Shown: positions 23,400-32,504 of the stretch, piece after piece
Numbering within the stretch: position 1 is the stretch's first letter
Layout: each line of letters begins with the position of its first letter
Origin: DASPWW01 sp963803425
Lineage (GTDB): Bacteria > Actinomycetota > Thermoleophilia > Solirubrobacterales > 70-9
NCBI GenBank assembly: GCA_963803425.1
Contig: CAWDMA010000001.1
Coordinates: 1,798,001-1,862,000, forward strand
DNA: 64,000 bases
Direction: 5' to 3'
Position numbers and translations under genes: made by a program
The notes under the pieces: generated by a model
The model's database searches: none
Seen by the model: the letters and a program-made list of their open reading frames with translations, nothing else
What the model was told of the DNA's origin: nothing

Positions 23400-26114
23400 A
23401 TGCCCGGCCGCTACGTCCACGACTTCGCCGCCGGCTCCGGCGCGATGCGCGAGCTGCTCGGCGGCAAGGGCGCCGGACTTGCCGAGATGACGCGGGTGCT
23501 GGGCCCGGACCGGGTCCCGGCGGGATTCACGATCACGACCGAGGCCTGCCTCGCGTACCTCCGGGACGGGTCTCCCCCGGCGGCGCTCGACGACGAGCTG
23601 GACGCCGCGATCGAGCGGCTCGAGGCGAGCAGGGGCCGCCACCTCGGCGGCCCCGCCGATCCGCTGCTGGTCTCGGTCCGCTCCGGCGCGCGCGTCTCGA
23701 TGCCGGGGATGATGGACACGGTCCTGAACGTCGGATTGAACGAGGAGTCGGTGCAGGGGCTCGCCGACCGCACCGACAACCCGCGGTTCGCGTGGGACTG
23801 CTTCCGTCGCCTCCACCAGATGTTCGGGAACGTCGTCCGCAGAATCCCGGGCGCGTCGTTCGAGGCGCTGATCCGACAGCTGAAGCTGGAGCGCGGGCGC
23901 CGGCTCGACGTCGAGCTCACCACCCACGACCTGCGCGATCTCGTCGAGCGATTTCGTGAGCTGATCGCGGAGGCCTCCGGCTCACCGCTGCCGGCGAGCC
24001 CCCGGGAGCAGATCGCCGAGGCGATCCGCGCGGTGTTCGAGTCGTGGAACTCGGACCGCGCGGTCCAGTACCGCCGCCTCGAGCACATCCCGGACGAGTG
24101 GGGAACCGCGGTCACGGTGCAGCAGATGGTGTTCGGGAACACCGGACCCGGGTCGGGGTCGGGGGTGGCCTTCTCCCGGGACGAGCTGACCGGCGCGCCG
24201 GGCCCGCGCGGGGACTTCCTCTTCAACGCTCAGGGGGAGGACGTCGTCGCGGGCGTCCGCAACCCTGAGACGCTCGACGAGCTCCGCGAGAAGCTTCCCG
24301 ACGCCCATGCCGAGCTAGTCGACGCGCTCGACCGGCTGGAACGCCACTACCGGGACATGCAGGACGTCGAGTTCACCGTCGAGGAAGGGAGCCTGTACCT
24401 GCTTCAGACCCGGGCCGCGAAGCGGCCTGCCCAGGCTGCGGTCCGGTTCGCGGTCGACGCGGTCGCCGAGGGCCTGCTGACGAAGGGCGACGCGCTGATC
24501 ACAATCGACGCCGACGGCCTCGAGACCCTGCTCCACCCCACCTTCGACCCGGCCGCCGAGTACGAGGTCCTGGCCCGCGGGATCCCGGCATCACCCGGCG
24601 CCGCGAAAGGCGTGATCGCGATGAGCGCCGGGGAGGCGATCATGCGCGCCGAGCGGGGCGAGGATGTGATCCTGGTCCGGCCCTTCACCGAGGCCGACGA
24701 CGTCGCCGGCTTCCACGCCGCGCGGGGCGTGCTCACCTCCGAGGGCGGCCGCGCCTCGCACGCCGCCCTGGTCGCGCGCGGGATGGGCCGACCGTGCGTG
24801 AGCGGGGCGCACGAGCTCACCATCGACCCGGGCCTGAGCCGGATCGAGGTGAACGGGCACGTGCTCACGGAGGGCGACGAGATCGCGATTGACGGCACGG
24901 CCGGGACCGTCACGCTCAGCGACGTCCAGTTCGTCGAGCCCGCATCGAGCGAGGAGCTCGCCACCGTGCTCGGGTGGGCGGACGAGCTCCGCAGGCTGCG
25001 GGTGCGGACGAACGCGGACTCGGCGGAGGACGCGCGACGGGCGGTCCGACTCGGAGCCGAGGGGATCGGGCTGTGCCGGACCGAGCACATGTTCTTCGGC
25101 CAGGACCGCGACGGCCTCGTCCGCGACATGTTCGTCTCGGCGGAGCGGTGGCGGCGCGCCCGCAGCTCGAACGGCGAGTCCGGCCCGGACGCAGACGCGA
25201 CCACCGAGGCTGCATGGAACGCGTTCACGGACGCGCTGTCCGAGCTGAAGCGACTGCAGCGCGCCGACTTCGAGGCGATCCTCGCGGCGATGGGGGGGCG
25301 GCCGATCACGGTCAGGCTGCTCGATCCACCGCTGCACGAGTTTCTCACCGTCCACCACCACGAGCAGTGGGTGGAGCAGGCCGAGCGGGAGGGCGCCGAT
25401 CCCGACGAGCTCGAGGAGGGGCGCGACCGGCTCGCCCTGGTCCGGGCGCTGACCGAGGCGAACCCGATGCTCGGCACCAGGGGTGCGCGGCTCGGGATCC
25501 TGTACCCGCCGCTGTACGAGATGCAGGTCGCGGCCCTGATCGAGGCCGCCGGCGCGTTCACCGGCGGCGGCGGGAAAGCCGCGGTCGAGGTGATGCTGCC
25601 GCTGATCAGCTACGAGCGCGAGCTCGTGGAGCTGCGAGAGCTGGTGGACGGTGCCGCCGCCGACACCCTGCGCCGCACCGGAGCAAAGATCCCCTACAGC
25701 GTCGGGACGATGGTCGAGCTCCCCCGGGCGTGCCTGGTCGCGGATCGGCTGGCCGGCGCCTGCGAGTTCTTCAGCTTCGGAACGAACGACCTCACGCAGA
25801 CAGCGATCGGGCTGTCGCGCGACGACGTGGAGAGCCGCTTCCTGACCTTCTACACGGACCGCGGGATCGTCCCTCGGAGCCCGTTCGAGAGCATCGACGT
25901 GGACGGGGTCGGCGAACTCGTCAGGATCGGGGCCGAGCGCGGCCGAGCCGCCAACCCGGAGCTGGAGCTCGGGGTGTGCGGCGAGCACGGCGGCGACCCA
26001 GCCAGCATCGCGCTGTTCGAACGGCTGGGGCTGGACTACGTGAGCTGCTCACCGGAGCGGATCCCGGTTGCCCGGCTTGCCGCGGCGCAGGCGGCCCTGT
26101 CCGCGCCGGCCTAG
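23400..26114 (+). CDS. ppdK: Pyruvate, phosphate dikinase
   Basis: 904 residues, the full length of PPDK. The N-terminal nucleotide-binding part has GGKGAGLAEMTRVLG and SVRSGARVSMPGMMDTVLNVG. The phosphohistidine domain near residue 450 has TSEGGRASHAALVARGMGRPCVSG with the catalytic His. The C-terminal PEP/pyruvate barrel has GLCRTEHMFF, FFSFGTNDLTQ and GVCGEHGGDP with the catalytic Cys. It interconverts pyruvate, ATP and Pi with PEP, AMP and PPi, serving gluconeogenesis or PPi-linked glycolysis. A PPi/ATP-type phosphofructokinase lies later in the window. The 3' end overlaps the convergent agmatinase gene. Confidence 0.95.
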   Translation: MPGRYVHDFAAGSGAMRELLGGKGAGLAEMTRVLGPDRVPAGFTITTEACLAYLRDGSPPAALDDELDAAIERLEASRGRHLGGPADPLLVSVRSGARVSMPGMMDTVLNVGLNEESVQGLADRTDNPRFAWDCFRRLHQMFGNVVRRIPGASFEALIRQLKLERGRRLDVELTTHDLRDLVERFRELIAEASGSPLPASPREQIAEAIRAVFESWNSDRAVQYRRLEHIPDEWGTAVTVQQMVFGNTGPGSGSGVAFSRDELTGAPGPRGDFLFNAQGEDVVAGVRNPETLDELREKLPDAHAELVDALDRLERHYRDMQDVEFTVEEGSLYLLQTRAAKRPAQAAVRFAVDAVAEGLLTKGDALITIDADGLETLLHPTFDPAAEYEVLARGIPASPGAAKGVIAMSAGEAIMRAERGEDVILVRPFTEADDVAGFHAARGVLTSEGGRASHAALVARGMGRPCVSGAHELTIDPGLSRIEVNGHVLTEGDEIAIDGTAGTVTLSDVQFVEPASSEELATVLGWADELRRLRVRTNADSAEDARRAVRLGAEGIGLCRTEHMFFGQDRDGLVRDMFVSAERWRRARSSNGESGPDADATTEAAWNAFTDALSELKRLQRADFEAILAAMGGRPITVRLLDPPLHEFLTVHHHEQWVEQAEREGADPDELEEGRDRLALVRALTEANPMLGTRGARLGILYPPLYEMQVAALIEAAGAFTGGGGKAAVEVMLPLISYERELVELRELVDGAAADTLRRTGAKIPYSVGTMVELPRACLVADRLAGACEFFSFGTNDLTQTAIGLSRDDVESRFLTFYTDRGIVPRSPFESIDVDGVGELVRIGAERGRAANPELELGVCGEHGGDPASIALFERLGLDYVSCSPERIPVARLAAAQAALSAPA

Positions 26115-27064
26115 CCGTCGCGCTTCGCGAGCGCGATCAGCGACAGCATCTCGAACACCGCGTTCGCGGCGAACAGGGCCGTCACCTGCCCGGGGCCGTC
26201 GTACGCCGGCGCCACCTCGACGACGTCATACCCGACGGCGTTCACCCCGTGCAGCGCGCGCAGAAACTGAATTGCCTCGAAGCTCGTTGGGCCGCCTACC
26301 TCCGGCGTCCCCGTCCCGGGGCAGAAGGCGGCGTCGACGAAGTCGACGTCGAGGGAGATGAACGCGGGGCCGCGACCGACTCGCTCACGGGCACGCCGGC
26401 CGAGCTCGTCGGGGGTGATCCGTGCCAGCTCGATCCAGGGGATCGTCTCCACCCCGAGCTGATCCGGGATCAACTCGTCCTCCTCGCCGTACAGCGGGCC
26501 CCGCATGCCCGCCTGCAGGACCCGGCCCGGGTCGAGGATCTCCTCCTCGATCGCGCGGCGAAACATCGTCCCGTGGCTGTACGGAAGGCCGTCGTAGTAG
26601 GTGTCCCACAGGTCGGTGTGGGAGTCGAGGTGGACGAGGCCGAGCGGACCGTGCACCGAGGCGAGCGCACGGAGCTCGGCCAGCGCGATCGAGTGGTCGC
26701 CGCCGATCCCGATCGGGACCGCGGCCGACTCCGCGATCGGGCGAACGAACTCCTCCGTGCGCCTCAGGGTCTCCTCGATGTAGCCGGGTGCGGTGGGCGC
26801 GTCCCCGTAGTCGATCGCCGAGACCACGCCGAACACCTGCACGCGCTGCACCGGGTTGTACGTGCGGATCATCCCCGACGCCGACCGCACCCCCTCGGGA
26901 CCGAACCGGGCCCCGCTGCGGAAGGAGGTGCCGCCGTCCCACGGCACGCCGTAGACAGCCGCGTCGACGCCGTCGAGGTCCTCCACGTTCGGGAGGCGGG
27001 CGTACGTGCGCGGCCCCGTGAACCGGGGCGCCTTCAGCGCGTCCCAGGGCTCGTGCATGGTCAT
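26111..27064 (-). CDS. speB: Agmatinase/ureohydrolase family protein
   Basis: 317 residues of the arginase fold with the binuclear Mn site: GIGGDHSIALAEL, HLDSHTDLWDTY and SLDVDFVDAAFCPGTGTPEVGG (ligands His, Asp, His, Asp, Asp). The early YGVPWDGGTSFRSGARFGPEGVR is also typical. Agmatine to putrescine plus urea is the default reading. Related enzymes hydrolyse guanidinobutyrate, proclavaminate or formimidoglutamate. It starts with ATGACC overlapping the stop of the nitrilase-family gene, and agmatinase next to a C-N hydrolase fits polyamine metabolism. Confidence 0.82.
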   Translation of the reverse strand: MTMHEPWDALKAPRFTGPRTYARLPNVEDLDGVDAAVYGVPWDGGTSFRSGARFGPEGVRSASGMIRTYNPVQRVQVFGVVSAIDYGDAPTAPGYIEETLRRTEEFVRPIAESAAVPIGIGGDHSIALAELRALASVHGPLGLVHLDSHTDLWDTYYDGLPYSHGTMFRRAIEEEILDPGRVLQAGMRGPLYGEEDELIPDQLGVETIPWIELARITPDELGRRARERVGRGPAFISLDVDFVDAAFCPGTGTPEVGGPTSFEAIQFLRALHGVNAVGYDVVEVAPAYDGPGQVTALFAANAVFEMLSLIALAKRDG

Positions 27065-27852
27065 CCCGCGCCCCCCACCGGGGCCGCGACCTCGACCGGG
27101 AGCGACCCGCGCCGCTGCGCCAGGTACTCGAGCCGCTCGTCGGCGGCGCCGCTCGGCCCCACCTCGGCGACCACCACCTGCTCATCGCGCCTCGCCGCCT
27201 CCACCTCGACCTCCCCGTCGGAGTCGACCGAGCGGGTCCCTCCGCAGAACTCCAGCCCCGCCTCGGTGCCGCACCGGTTCACGTACAGGTGCGGGATCCG
27301 GTTCTCGAGCGCGCGGGCGCGGGACGCGAGCTGCTGGTCGCGGTAGCCGGGGTCCATGTTGGCGGCGGCGGTCACGAGCAGGTCGGCGCCGGCATCCGCG
27401 AGCGCCCGGGCCGGCTCCGGGAACTCGATGTCGAAGCAGATCAGCGGCGCCACTCGGCGACCCGCGAGCTCCACGATCGCGAGCGACGCGCCCGCCGCGA
27501 ACCCGCCCCGCTCCGCGCCGAACAGGTGCGTCTTCCGGTACACGGCGGCCACCGCGCCGCGCTCGTCGATGCATGCGAGCGAGTTGAACCACCGCCCGCC
27601 CGCCGCTTCGACGAACCCGATCAGGCACGCAGTCCCCGCCCCGCCCGCCGCCTCCGCCACCGGCGACAGCCCCTCACGCGGATCCGCGATCGCGACGGCC
27701 TCCAGCCCCTGGGTCCGGTAGCCGCTCACGTACAGCTCCGGGAAGACCGCGATCTGGGCGTCGGGGTGCGACTCGACAACGCCGGCGGCGGTGGCGAGGT
27801 TGACGGCGACCTCGCCGGGTCGGGGATGGAGCTGGGCGAGCAACGCGCGCAC
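27061..27852 (-). CDS. Carbon-nitrogen hydrolase (nitrilase superfamily)
   Basis: 263 residues with the Glu-Lys-Cys triad visible in VFPELYVSGY, YRKTHLFGAE and APLICFDIEFPE. It could act on N-carbamoylputrescine, an amide or a nitrile. The agmatinase-family gene directly downstream (4-nt overlap) makes a polyamine-pathway amidase attractive, but this is inference from context. I set the start at GTG 27852 because AGGAG stands 7 nt upstream and VRALLAQLHP is the normal first strand. A longer reading would overlap the divergent neighbour. Confidence 0.82.
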   Translation of the reverse strand: MRALLAQLHPRPGEVAVNLATAAGVVESHPDAQIAVFPELYVSGYRTQGLEAVAIADPREGLSPVAEAAGGAGTACLIGFVEAAGGRWFNSLACIDERGAVAAVYRKTHLFGAERGGFAAGASLAIVELAGRRVAPLICFDIEFPEPARALADAGADLLVTAAANMDPGYRDQQLASRARALENRIPHLYVNRCGTEAGLEFCGGTRSVDSDGEVEVEAARRDEQVVVAEVGPSGAADERLEYLAQRRGSLPVEVAAPVGGAG

Positions 27853-27912
27853 GGGCGGGCTCCTAGCGGCCCCGCCGCGGTGCGAGCGCCGCGGCGGATA
27901 CGATCGCCGCGG

Positions 27913-28356
27913 GTGAGCGACCCCGAGCACACACTGGATTCACTGCCCCGGAGTATGCGCGCCGCGGTGGCCGACGTGCTCGACCCGGGGGAGGAGCTGG
28001 TCGGGGTGTGGACGACGCGCGGGTTCGGCGCGAACGCGATCCTGTGCACGCCGAGTCGGGCGCTGATCGCGAAGCGGACGGAGCTGATCCGGTGGTCGGT
28101 GGCCGCGTTCCCCTACTCCGAGCTGGAGTCCGTGCAGGTTTACGGCAGCCGCCCCGGCGCCGCCGCCCAGGTGGAGCTGGTCCCGCGTCGCCACGGGCCC
28201 CCGCCGCCGCCGGGTCCCTGGGACGAGTTCCCGGACGCCTACTTCCAGGAGTCGCGCAGGCTGGTGGCGCCGAACACCGTCCTGCTGCGCAGCCGCGGCC
28301 GTGCCCGGGAGGCCGCGGAGACCGTGAAGCGGCTGATCGCCGCGCACACGGGCTGA
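27913..28356 (+). CDS. Small PH-like domain protein
   Basis: 147 residues, no signal peptide. After a helix (LPRSMRAAVADVLDPGEELVG) there is a strand series (VWTTRGFGANAILCTPSRALIAKRTEL, FPYSELESVQVYG, TVLLRSRGRAREAAETV) that fits the bacterial PH-like domain pattern 'GE-x-V/L ... T-x-x-R-L-I-x ... Y-x-x-I/L-x-x-V'. A proline run (PPPPPGPWDEFPDAYFQE) interrupts it. The GTG start lies 60 nt from the divergent nitrilase gene. The role is unknown; the fold is a suggestion only. Confidence 0.55.
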   Translation: MSDPEHTLDSLPRSMRAAVADVLDPGEELVGVWTTRGFGANAILCTPSRALIAKRTELIRWSVAAFPYSELESVQVYGSRPGAAAQVELVPRRHGPPPPPGPWDEFPDAYFQESRRLVAPNTVLLRSRGRAREAAETVKRLIAAHTG

Positions 28357-28376
28357 CCGCGGGCCGGGCGCCGGCC

Positions 28377-29327
28377 TCATTCGATGATCTGCTCCATCAC
28401 CTCGACCGCGGCGGCCCCGTCCTCGCCGGTGGCGTAGGGGACGTCCTCGCCCGCGAACGCGCGGCTGACCTGATCGAGCTGCGCGATCCACGCGTTCGGG
28501 GTCTCCCCGGTGATGTCCTCCGGGTCGGAGTCGGGCTTCAGCAGGACGACCTCGCCCTGGCCGATCGGGTTGGTGTCGATCGCGACCAGCGCGCCCTCGG
28601 TCCCGTGCACCTCGACCCGCGTCGACTGCACCCACACGTTCGTGCTGATCGTGAGCGTGGCCACCGGCCCAGCCTCCATCCGCAGCGCTGCCCCGACTGC
28701 GTCGTCGGTCTCGAACCCGAGGTGGCGCTCGAAGTAACCGGTCGCCTCCGCGACGTCACCGAGCAGCATCCGGAGCAGGTCGATGTGGTGGGTGCCGACG
28801 TCGGACAGCGCGCCCCATCGGGCCGTCTCGCGGTTCTGGCGCCACTCCGGGGGCGGTCCGGGGCGGTGGATCCCGTAGTAGGTCCCGGCGACGGAGACGT
28901 CGCCGATCGCGCCCTCGTCGATCAACCGCTTCATGTTGGCGTGCCCCGGGACGTAGCGCCCCTGATACCCGGTGGCGAGCTGGACGCCGGCATCCCTGGC
29001 CGTCTCGACCAGGTCCCACGCCGATTTTGCGTCGTAGGCCAGCGGCTTCTCGAGCAGAACGTGCTTGCCGGCGCGGAGCGCCGCGGTCCCCTGCTCGTGG
29101 TGGCGCCACGTCGGCGACGCGACCCACACCGCCTCCAGATCGGGGGCGGCGAGGAACTCGTCGAGTTCGTGGGTGGCGGTCCCGATCCCGTGCTCGCCTC
29201 CGAACTGCGCCGCGCGGTCCGCGTCGCTGCTCAGCACGGCGACCAGCTCCGCGTTGTCAGTCTCCTGGAAGGCCTTCAGCCCGCCCCTGTCTACGAGCCC
29301 GCGAGTACCGATCAATCCCCACCGCAT
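28377..29327 (-). CDS. Gfo/Idh/MocA family oxidoreductase
   Basis: 316 residues with an N-terminal Rossmann part (MRWGLIGTRGLVDRGGLKAF; EAVWVASPTWRHHEQGTAAL; GKHVLLEKPLAYD with the EKP signature) and a C-terminal alpha/beta domain with GALSDVGTHHIDLLRMLLGD holding the His pair near the active site. Members oxidise hydroxyls of sugars, inositols or other cyclic substrates with NAD(P). It faces the ABC importer genes across a 249-nt divergent promoter region and is the left edge of the catabolic island. Confidence 0.85.
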   Translation of the reverse strand: MRWGLIGTRGLVDRGGLKAFQETDNAELVAVLSSDADRAAQFGGEHGIGTATHELDEFLAAPDLEAVWVASPTWRHHEQGTAALRAGKHVLLEKPLAYDAKSAWDLVETARDAGVQLATGYQGRYVPGHANMKRLIDEGAIGDVSVAGTYYGIHRPGPPPEWRQNRETARWGALSDVGTHHIDLLRMLLGDVAEATGYFERHLGFETDDAVGAALRMEAGPVATLTISTNVWVQSTRVEVHGTEGALVAIDTNPIGQGEVVLLKPDSDPEDITGETPNAWIAQLDQVSRAFAGEDVPYATGEDGAAAVEVMEQIIE

Positions 29328-29410
29328 CAGCCCCCGTACCTCCCGCTGCAAGCACCGCTCACGACCGACCTCCCATCGTTGTCCGGATTGCCTCTGTCGC
29401 GCCGGGACGT

Positions 29411-29421
29411 TAGCACCACTA
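29411..29421 (+). promoter_or_regulatory. Operator-like palindrome TAGCACCACTA
   Basis: An exact match to TAGY-NNN-RCTA, in the divergent gap between the MocA gene and the importer, 17 nt upstream of the importer's -35 box. It is one of several copies confined to the island's promoter regions. Confidence 0.6.
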
Positions 29422-29438
29422 TTGCCAAGTCCGGCGCC

Positions 29439-29467
29439 TTGACTTCGCAAAAACGCCGGGATACAGT
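29439..29467 (+). promoter_or_regulatory. Promoter of the importer operon
   Basis: TTGACT (29439-29444), a 17-nt spacer and TACAGT (29462-29467). The same hexamers with an 18-nt spacer precede the ATPase gene at 39205-39234, and both are followed by the palindrome at the same 19-nt distance. That repetition makes this the best-supported promoter in the window. Confidence 0.75.
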
Positions 29468-29486
29468 AGTGAGGCTTTTGCTCGTT

Positions 29487-29497
29487 TAGCAAAGCTA
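29487..29497 (+). promoter_or_regulatory. Operator-like palindrome TAGCAAAGCTA
   Basis: A perfect inverted repeat (TAGC-AAA-GCTA) beginning 19 nt after the -10 box, so it lies just past the expected transcription start, where a bound repressor would block elongation. Confidence 0.65.
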
Positions 29498-29576
29498 CAC
29501 GCAAGGGAGCCGTCGTCGGGTGCACAGCAGCCGTGCGGCTCTCGTTCTGGGTTCCAGGAGGAGAGGAGAAGCACTG

Positions 29577-30716
29577 ATGAGAGGGAGACTCGGAGGCCGG
29601 TGGCCCCGGCTTCTGCTGGGCACGCTGGCGCTGGTCGGGGTGATCAGCTTCGCCGCCGCCTGCGGCGGCGGCGACAGCAGCAGCAGCGACAACAGTGGAA
29701 GCGGCGACATCAAGGCGCAGAAGGTGATCCGCTTCGCATTCGCGCCGGATCCGGTGTGGAACTACATCGTCGACAGCGGCATTCTCGACAAGAAGGGCCA
29801 GAAGGCGGGAATCGACATCAACGCCTTCCAGTCGTTCGACGAGTTCGGCCTGTTCGCCGGCGGCAACGCCGACATCCTGTCGACGGGCACCTACGAGACA
29901 TGGCAGCTCGACGATCAGGGGATCGACACGGTCACGTTCGGGAAGTACAACGCCAACAAGGACGTCTTCGTCGTCAAGGGTGACTCGAACGCGAAGACCG
30001 CGTCGGACCTCCCGAAGGGATGCAAGGTGGCGGCCGAGTCGACGACCGGGAACACGATCATCTGGGCCAGCCTGATCAAGCAGATCGACAACCGGGAGAT
30101 CGCGGAGAAGTCCGACGATCTGCCGCTCGTCACTGCCGACTACCAGGTGATGCCGCAGCTCGTCGCCGACGGCGACGTGTGCGCCGCGATCCTGGATCCG
30201 TTCCAGGGCGCTGAGGCGCTGCGGACCGGCAAGGTGAAGGCACTGTACGGCGGCGACGCCGCAGCGCAGCTGTTCGCGAAGAACGTCGCCAACGATCCGA
30301 ACCACATCGGCGTCGACTCGAACAACTTCGTCGCCCGGAAGGACTGGTTCGACGCGAACCCGGACCTGGTCAGCTTCTTCCTGGACGTGTGGCAGGAGGG
30401 AATGGACCAGTGGACGAAGGACCCGAATTCGATCATCCACGACAATCCGGATGACTTCGGGATCCAGAGTCCCGCCGATGAGAAGTTCATGCAGGACTAC
30501 ATCGCCAACACGTTCGACTTCCAGCAGAAGTCGGTCTACCTGACCAAGAAGTGGGTGGAGAACGAGTTCGGCGTGTTCGACCTGCTCCTGGGCGCCGGTA
30601 CGATCACCCCGGACACCCCGCTCGGGGAGTTCGCGATCATCGATCCGAAGACCGGTAAGGTCACTCAGACGATCCAGGGAGAGGCGAAGGCGAGCGGCGC
30701 CAGCAGCAGCGGCTAG
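29577..30716 (+). CDS. ABC importer substrate-binding lipoprotein (NMT1/SsuA-like)
   Basis: 379 residues. The signal peptide and lipobox (LVGVISFAAACGGGD) are followed by a Ser/Asp linker. The bilobed binding protein has KVIRFAFAPDPVWNYIVDSG, LFAGGNADILSTGTYETWQL, VFVVKGDSNAKTASDLPKGCKVA and DVCAAILDPFQGAEAL, as in binding proteins for sulfonates, nitrate, pyrimidine precursors or aromatic acids. The ATG at 29577 follows AGGAGGAGAGGAG. Two permease genes follow directly, while the ATPase is encoded 8 kb away under a matching promoter. Substrate unknown. Confidence 0.85.
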   Translation: MRGRLGGRWPRLLLGTLALVGVISFAAACGGGDSSSSDNSGSGDIKAQKVIRFAFAPDPVWNYIVDSGILDKKGQKAGIDINAFQSFDEFGLFAGGNADILSTGTYETWQLDDQGIDTVTFGKYNANKDVFVVKGDSNAKTASDLPKGCKVAAESTTGNTIIWASLIKQIDNREIAEKSDDLPLVTADYQVMPQLVADGDVCAAILDPFQGAEALRTGKVKALYGGDAAAQLFAKNVANDPNHIGVDSNNFVARKDWFDANPDLVSFFLDVWQEGMDQWTKDPNSIIHDNPDDFGIQSPADEKFMQDYIANTFDFQQKSVYLTKKWVENEFGVFDLLLGAGTITPDTPLGEFAIIDPKTGKVTQTIQGEAKASGASSSG

Positions 30717-30768
30717 CAGCTGCTGACGGACACCGAGGAGCGACAGGACAACAGACAACGACCCGACG

Positions 30769-31614
30769 ATGAGCACCACGTCCGACACGTTCGCGGCGCC
30801 GGCCATCGGCCTGAAAGGGCCGATTGGCTGGCTCCGCAGCCGGGCGTTTGCCAGGGTCCTCCTGTCGCTCCTCGGAGCCGCCTCGTTCATCGCGTTGTGG
30901 GCGGCGCTGTCGAAGTGGGCCTTCGAGCCGATCGTGCTGCCCTCCCCCTGGGCGGTGGTCTCCAACATGTGGGACCTCGTCCAGGAGGGGGTCGTCACGG
31001 AGGCCTTCCTGAAGAGCCTCCAGAAGACGATGATGGGGTGGGGAGCGGCGCTGGCGCTCGGAATCCCGATCGGCCTGCTGATGGGCCGGTTCCGGTACGC
31101 ACGCGCGTTCTTTCACGACTTCGTCTACCTGCTCGCCAACGTGCCGCTGGTCGTGTACGCGGTCGTCTCCCTCGTGGTCTTCGGGATCAGCGACATCGGC
31201 CCGGCGTTCGTGGTGATGCTGCTGGTGCTGCCGGCGGTGTCGATCAACGTCGCCGCCGGCGTCGCCTCGGCGGACCAGGGCCTGCTGTCGATGAGCCGCG
31301 CGTTCCGCCGCGGCAGCAGCAGCGTCACGTGGCAGGTGATCATCCCGGCGGTGGCGCCGTTCCTGCTCGCGGCGATCCGCGTCTCGTTCGCGGACTCGTG
31401 GAAGCTCGAAGCGCTCACCGAGACGTTCGGGAGCTCGAGCGGCGTCGGGTTCCAGATCCACAAGGCGTTCACCGAGTTCTCCGTGCTCGGGGCGCTGTCG
31501 TGGATGATGTTCTTCGTGTTCTTCGTGATCGTCGTCGAGCGCGTGCTGCTGGCTCCGGCCGAGCGACGCGTGTTCGCCTGGCGCAACCCCGGCGCGGCCA
31601 AGGACTCGATATGA
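30769..31614 (+). CDS. ABC importer permease 1 (SsuC/TauC type)
   Basis: 281 residues with six hydrophobic segments and the BPD-transport signature MSRAFRRGSSSVTWQVIIPAVAPFLLAAIRVSFADSWK, the EAA loop that contacts the ATPase. LPSPWAVVSNMWDL near residue 65 is the typical periplasmic start of this permease class. It overlaps the second permease by four bases (ATGA), so the two are made together, probably as a heterodimer. Confidence 0.87.
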   Translation: MSTTSDTFAAPAIGLKGPIGWLRSRAFARVLLSLLGAASFIALWAALSKWAFEPIVLPSPWAVVSNMWDLVQEGVVTEAFLKSLQKTMMGWGAALALGIPIGLLMGRFRYARAFFHDFVYLLANVPLVVYAVVSLVVFGISDIGPAFVVMLLVLPAVSINVAAGVASADQGLLSMSRAFRRGSSSVTWQVIIPAVAPFLLAAIRVSFADSWKLEALTETFGSSSGVGFQIHKAFTEFSVLGALSWMMFFVFFVIVVERVLLAPAERRVFAWRNPGAAKDSI

Positions 31615-32504
31615 GCACGCGCGACCCGATCGCCCAGGACCCGCTCGGCATCGACGAAGGCCTGCCGGGGATCGACCCCCGCGACGAGGACGTCGACCGA
31701 TCGGCGATCACGGAGAGCGATCTCGCGGTCGAGCGCAAGTGGTGGGCCTTCCTGGTCTCGGACACCGCCGCCGCGTGGACCTCCCGCCTGCTCGCCCTCG
31801 GCCTGTGGTTCGTGGTCGGGTGGAGGGTCGAACGGATCCCCACCCCGTGGGAGGTCGCCGATTTCCTGTACGTGCACCGAGACCTGCTGCTCCCCAACAT
31901 CTGGCACACGGTCCAATCGGCGTTCTTCGCGCTGCTGATCATCGTCGTGGTCGGGACGCTGCTCGGGTTCGCGATGGGCCGGTGGTGGCAGGTCCGCTAC
32001 TTCTTCACCGACCTGATCATGGTCGGGATCGCCCTGCCGGCGTTCATCTGGGCGCTGCTTGCGGTGATGTGGTGGGCGTTCGACCCGATCGGGCCGATCT
32101 TCGTCGCCTCGATCTCGGCGACCCCGATGCTCGTGGTCAGCACCCGGCAGGGCTCGCAGGCGGTCGACGGCGACCTGCAGAAGATGTCATCCGCGTACCG
32201 GGTGCCGGTGACTCGGCAGCTTCGACGGCTCGTCCTGCCGACGATGAGCGAGTACATCATCGCCGGGTTCCGGATCGCCGTGCTGGCGGCGTGGGGGGCG
32301 ATCCTGCTCACCGAGTTCTTCGGCGCCGAGGAGGGGATCGGGTTCCAGGCGGCGTTCTGGTACGACGCCGGCAACTTCACCGGGATGATGGCGTGGGGGT
32401 TCGTGATGCTCGTCGTGATCGTCCTGATCGACAAGATCGTGCTGGAGCCGATCCTGCGCTGGACGCGGCGGTGGCGCGCCGAGACCACGGCCTGGACGAT
32501 CTAG
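31611..32504 (+). CDS. ABC importer permease 2 (SsuC/TauC type)
   Basis: 297 residues. A 50-residue acidic cytoplasmic head (GLPGIDPRDEDVDRSAITESD) precedes six transmembrane helices, with the EAA loop MSSAYRVPVTRQLRRLVLPTMSEYIIAGFRIAVLAAWG. RIPTPWEVADFLYV corresponds to the periplasmic entry segment of permease 1. Tryptophan-rich helices (IWALLAVMWWAF) are notable. It is the paralogous partner of permease 1 rather than a copy of a different transporter, judging from order and overlap. Confidence 0.87.
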   Translation: MSTRDPIAQDPLGIDEGLPGIDPRDEDVDRSAITESDLAVERKWWAFLVSDTAAAWTSRLLALGLWFVVGWRVERIPTPWEVADFLYVHRDLLLPNIWHTVQSAFFALLIIVVVGTLLGFAMGRWWQVRYFFTDLIMVGIALPAFIWALLAVMWWAFDPIGPIFVASISATPMLVVSTRQGSQAVDGDLQKMSSAYRVPVTRQLRRLVLPTMSEYIIAGFRIAVLAAWGAILLTEFFGAEEGIGFQAAFWYDAGNFTGMMAWGFVMLVVIVLIDKIVLEPILRWTRRWRAETTAWTI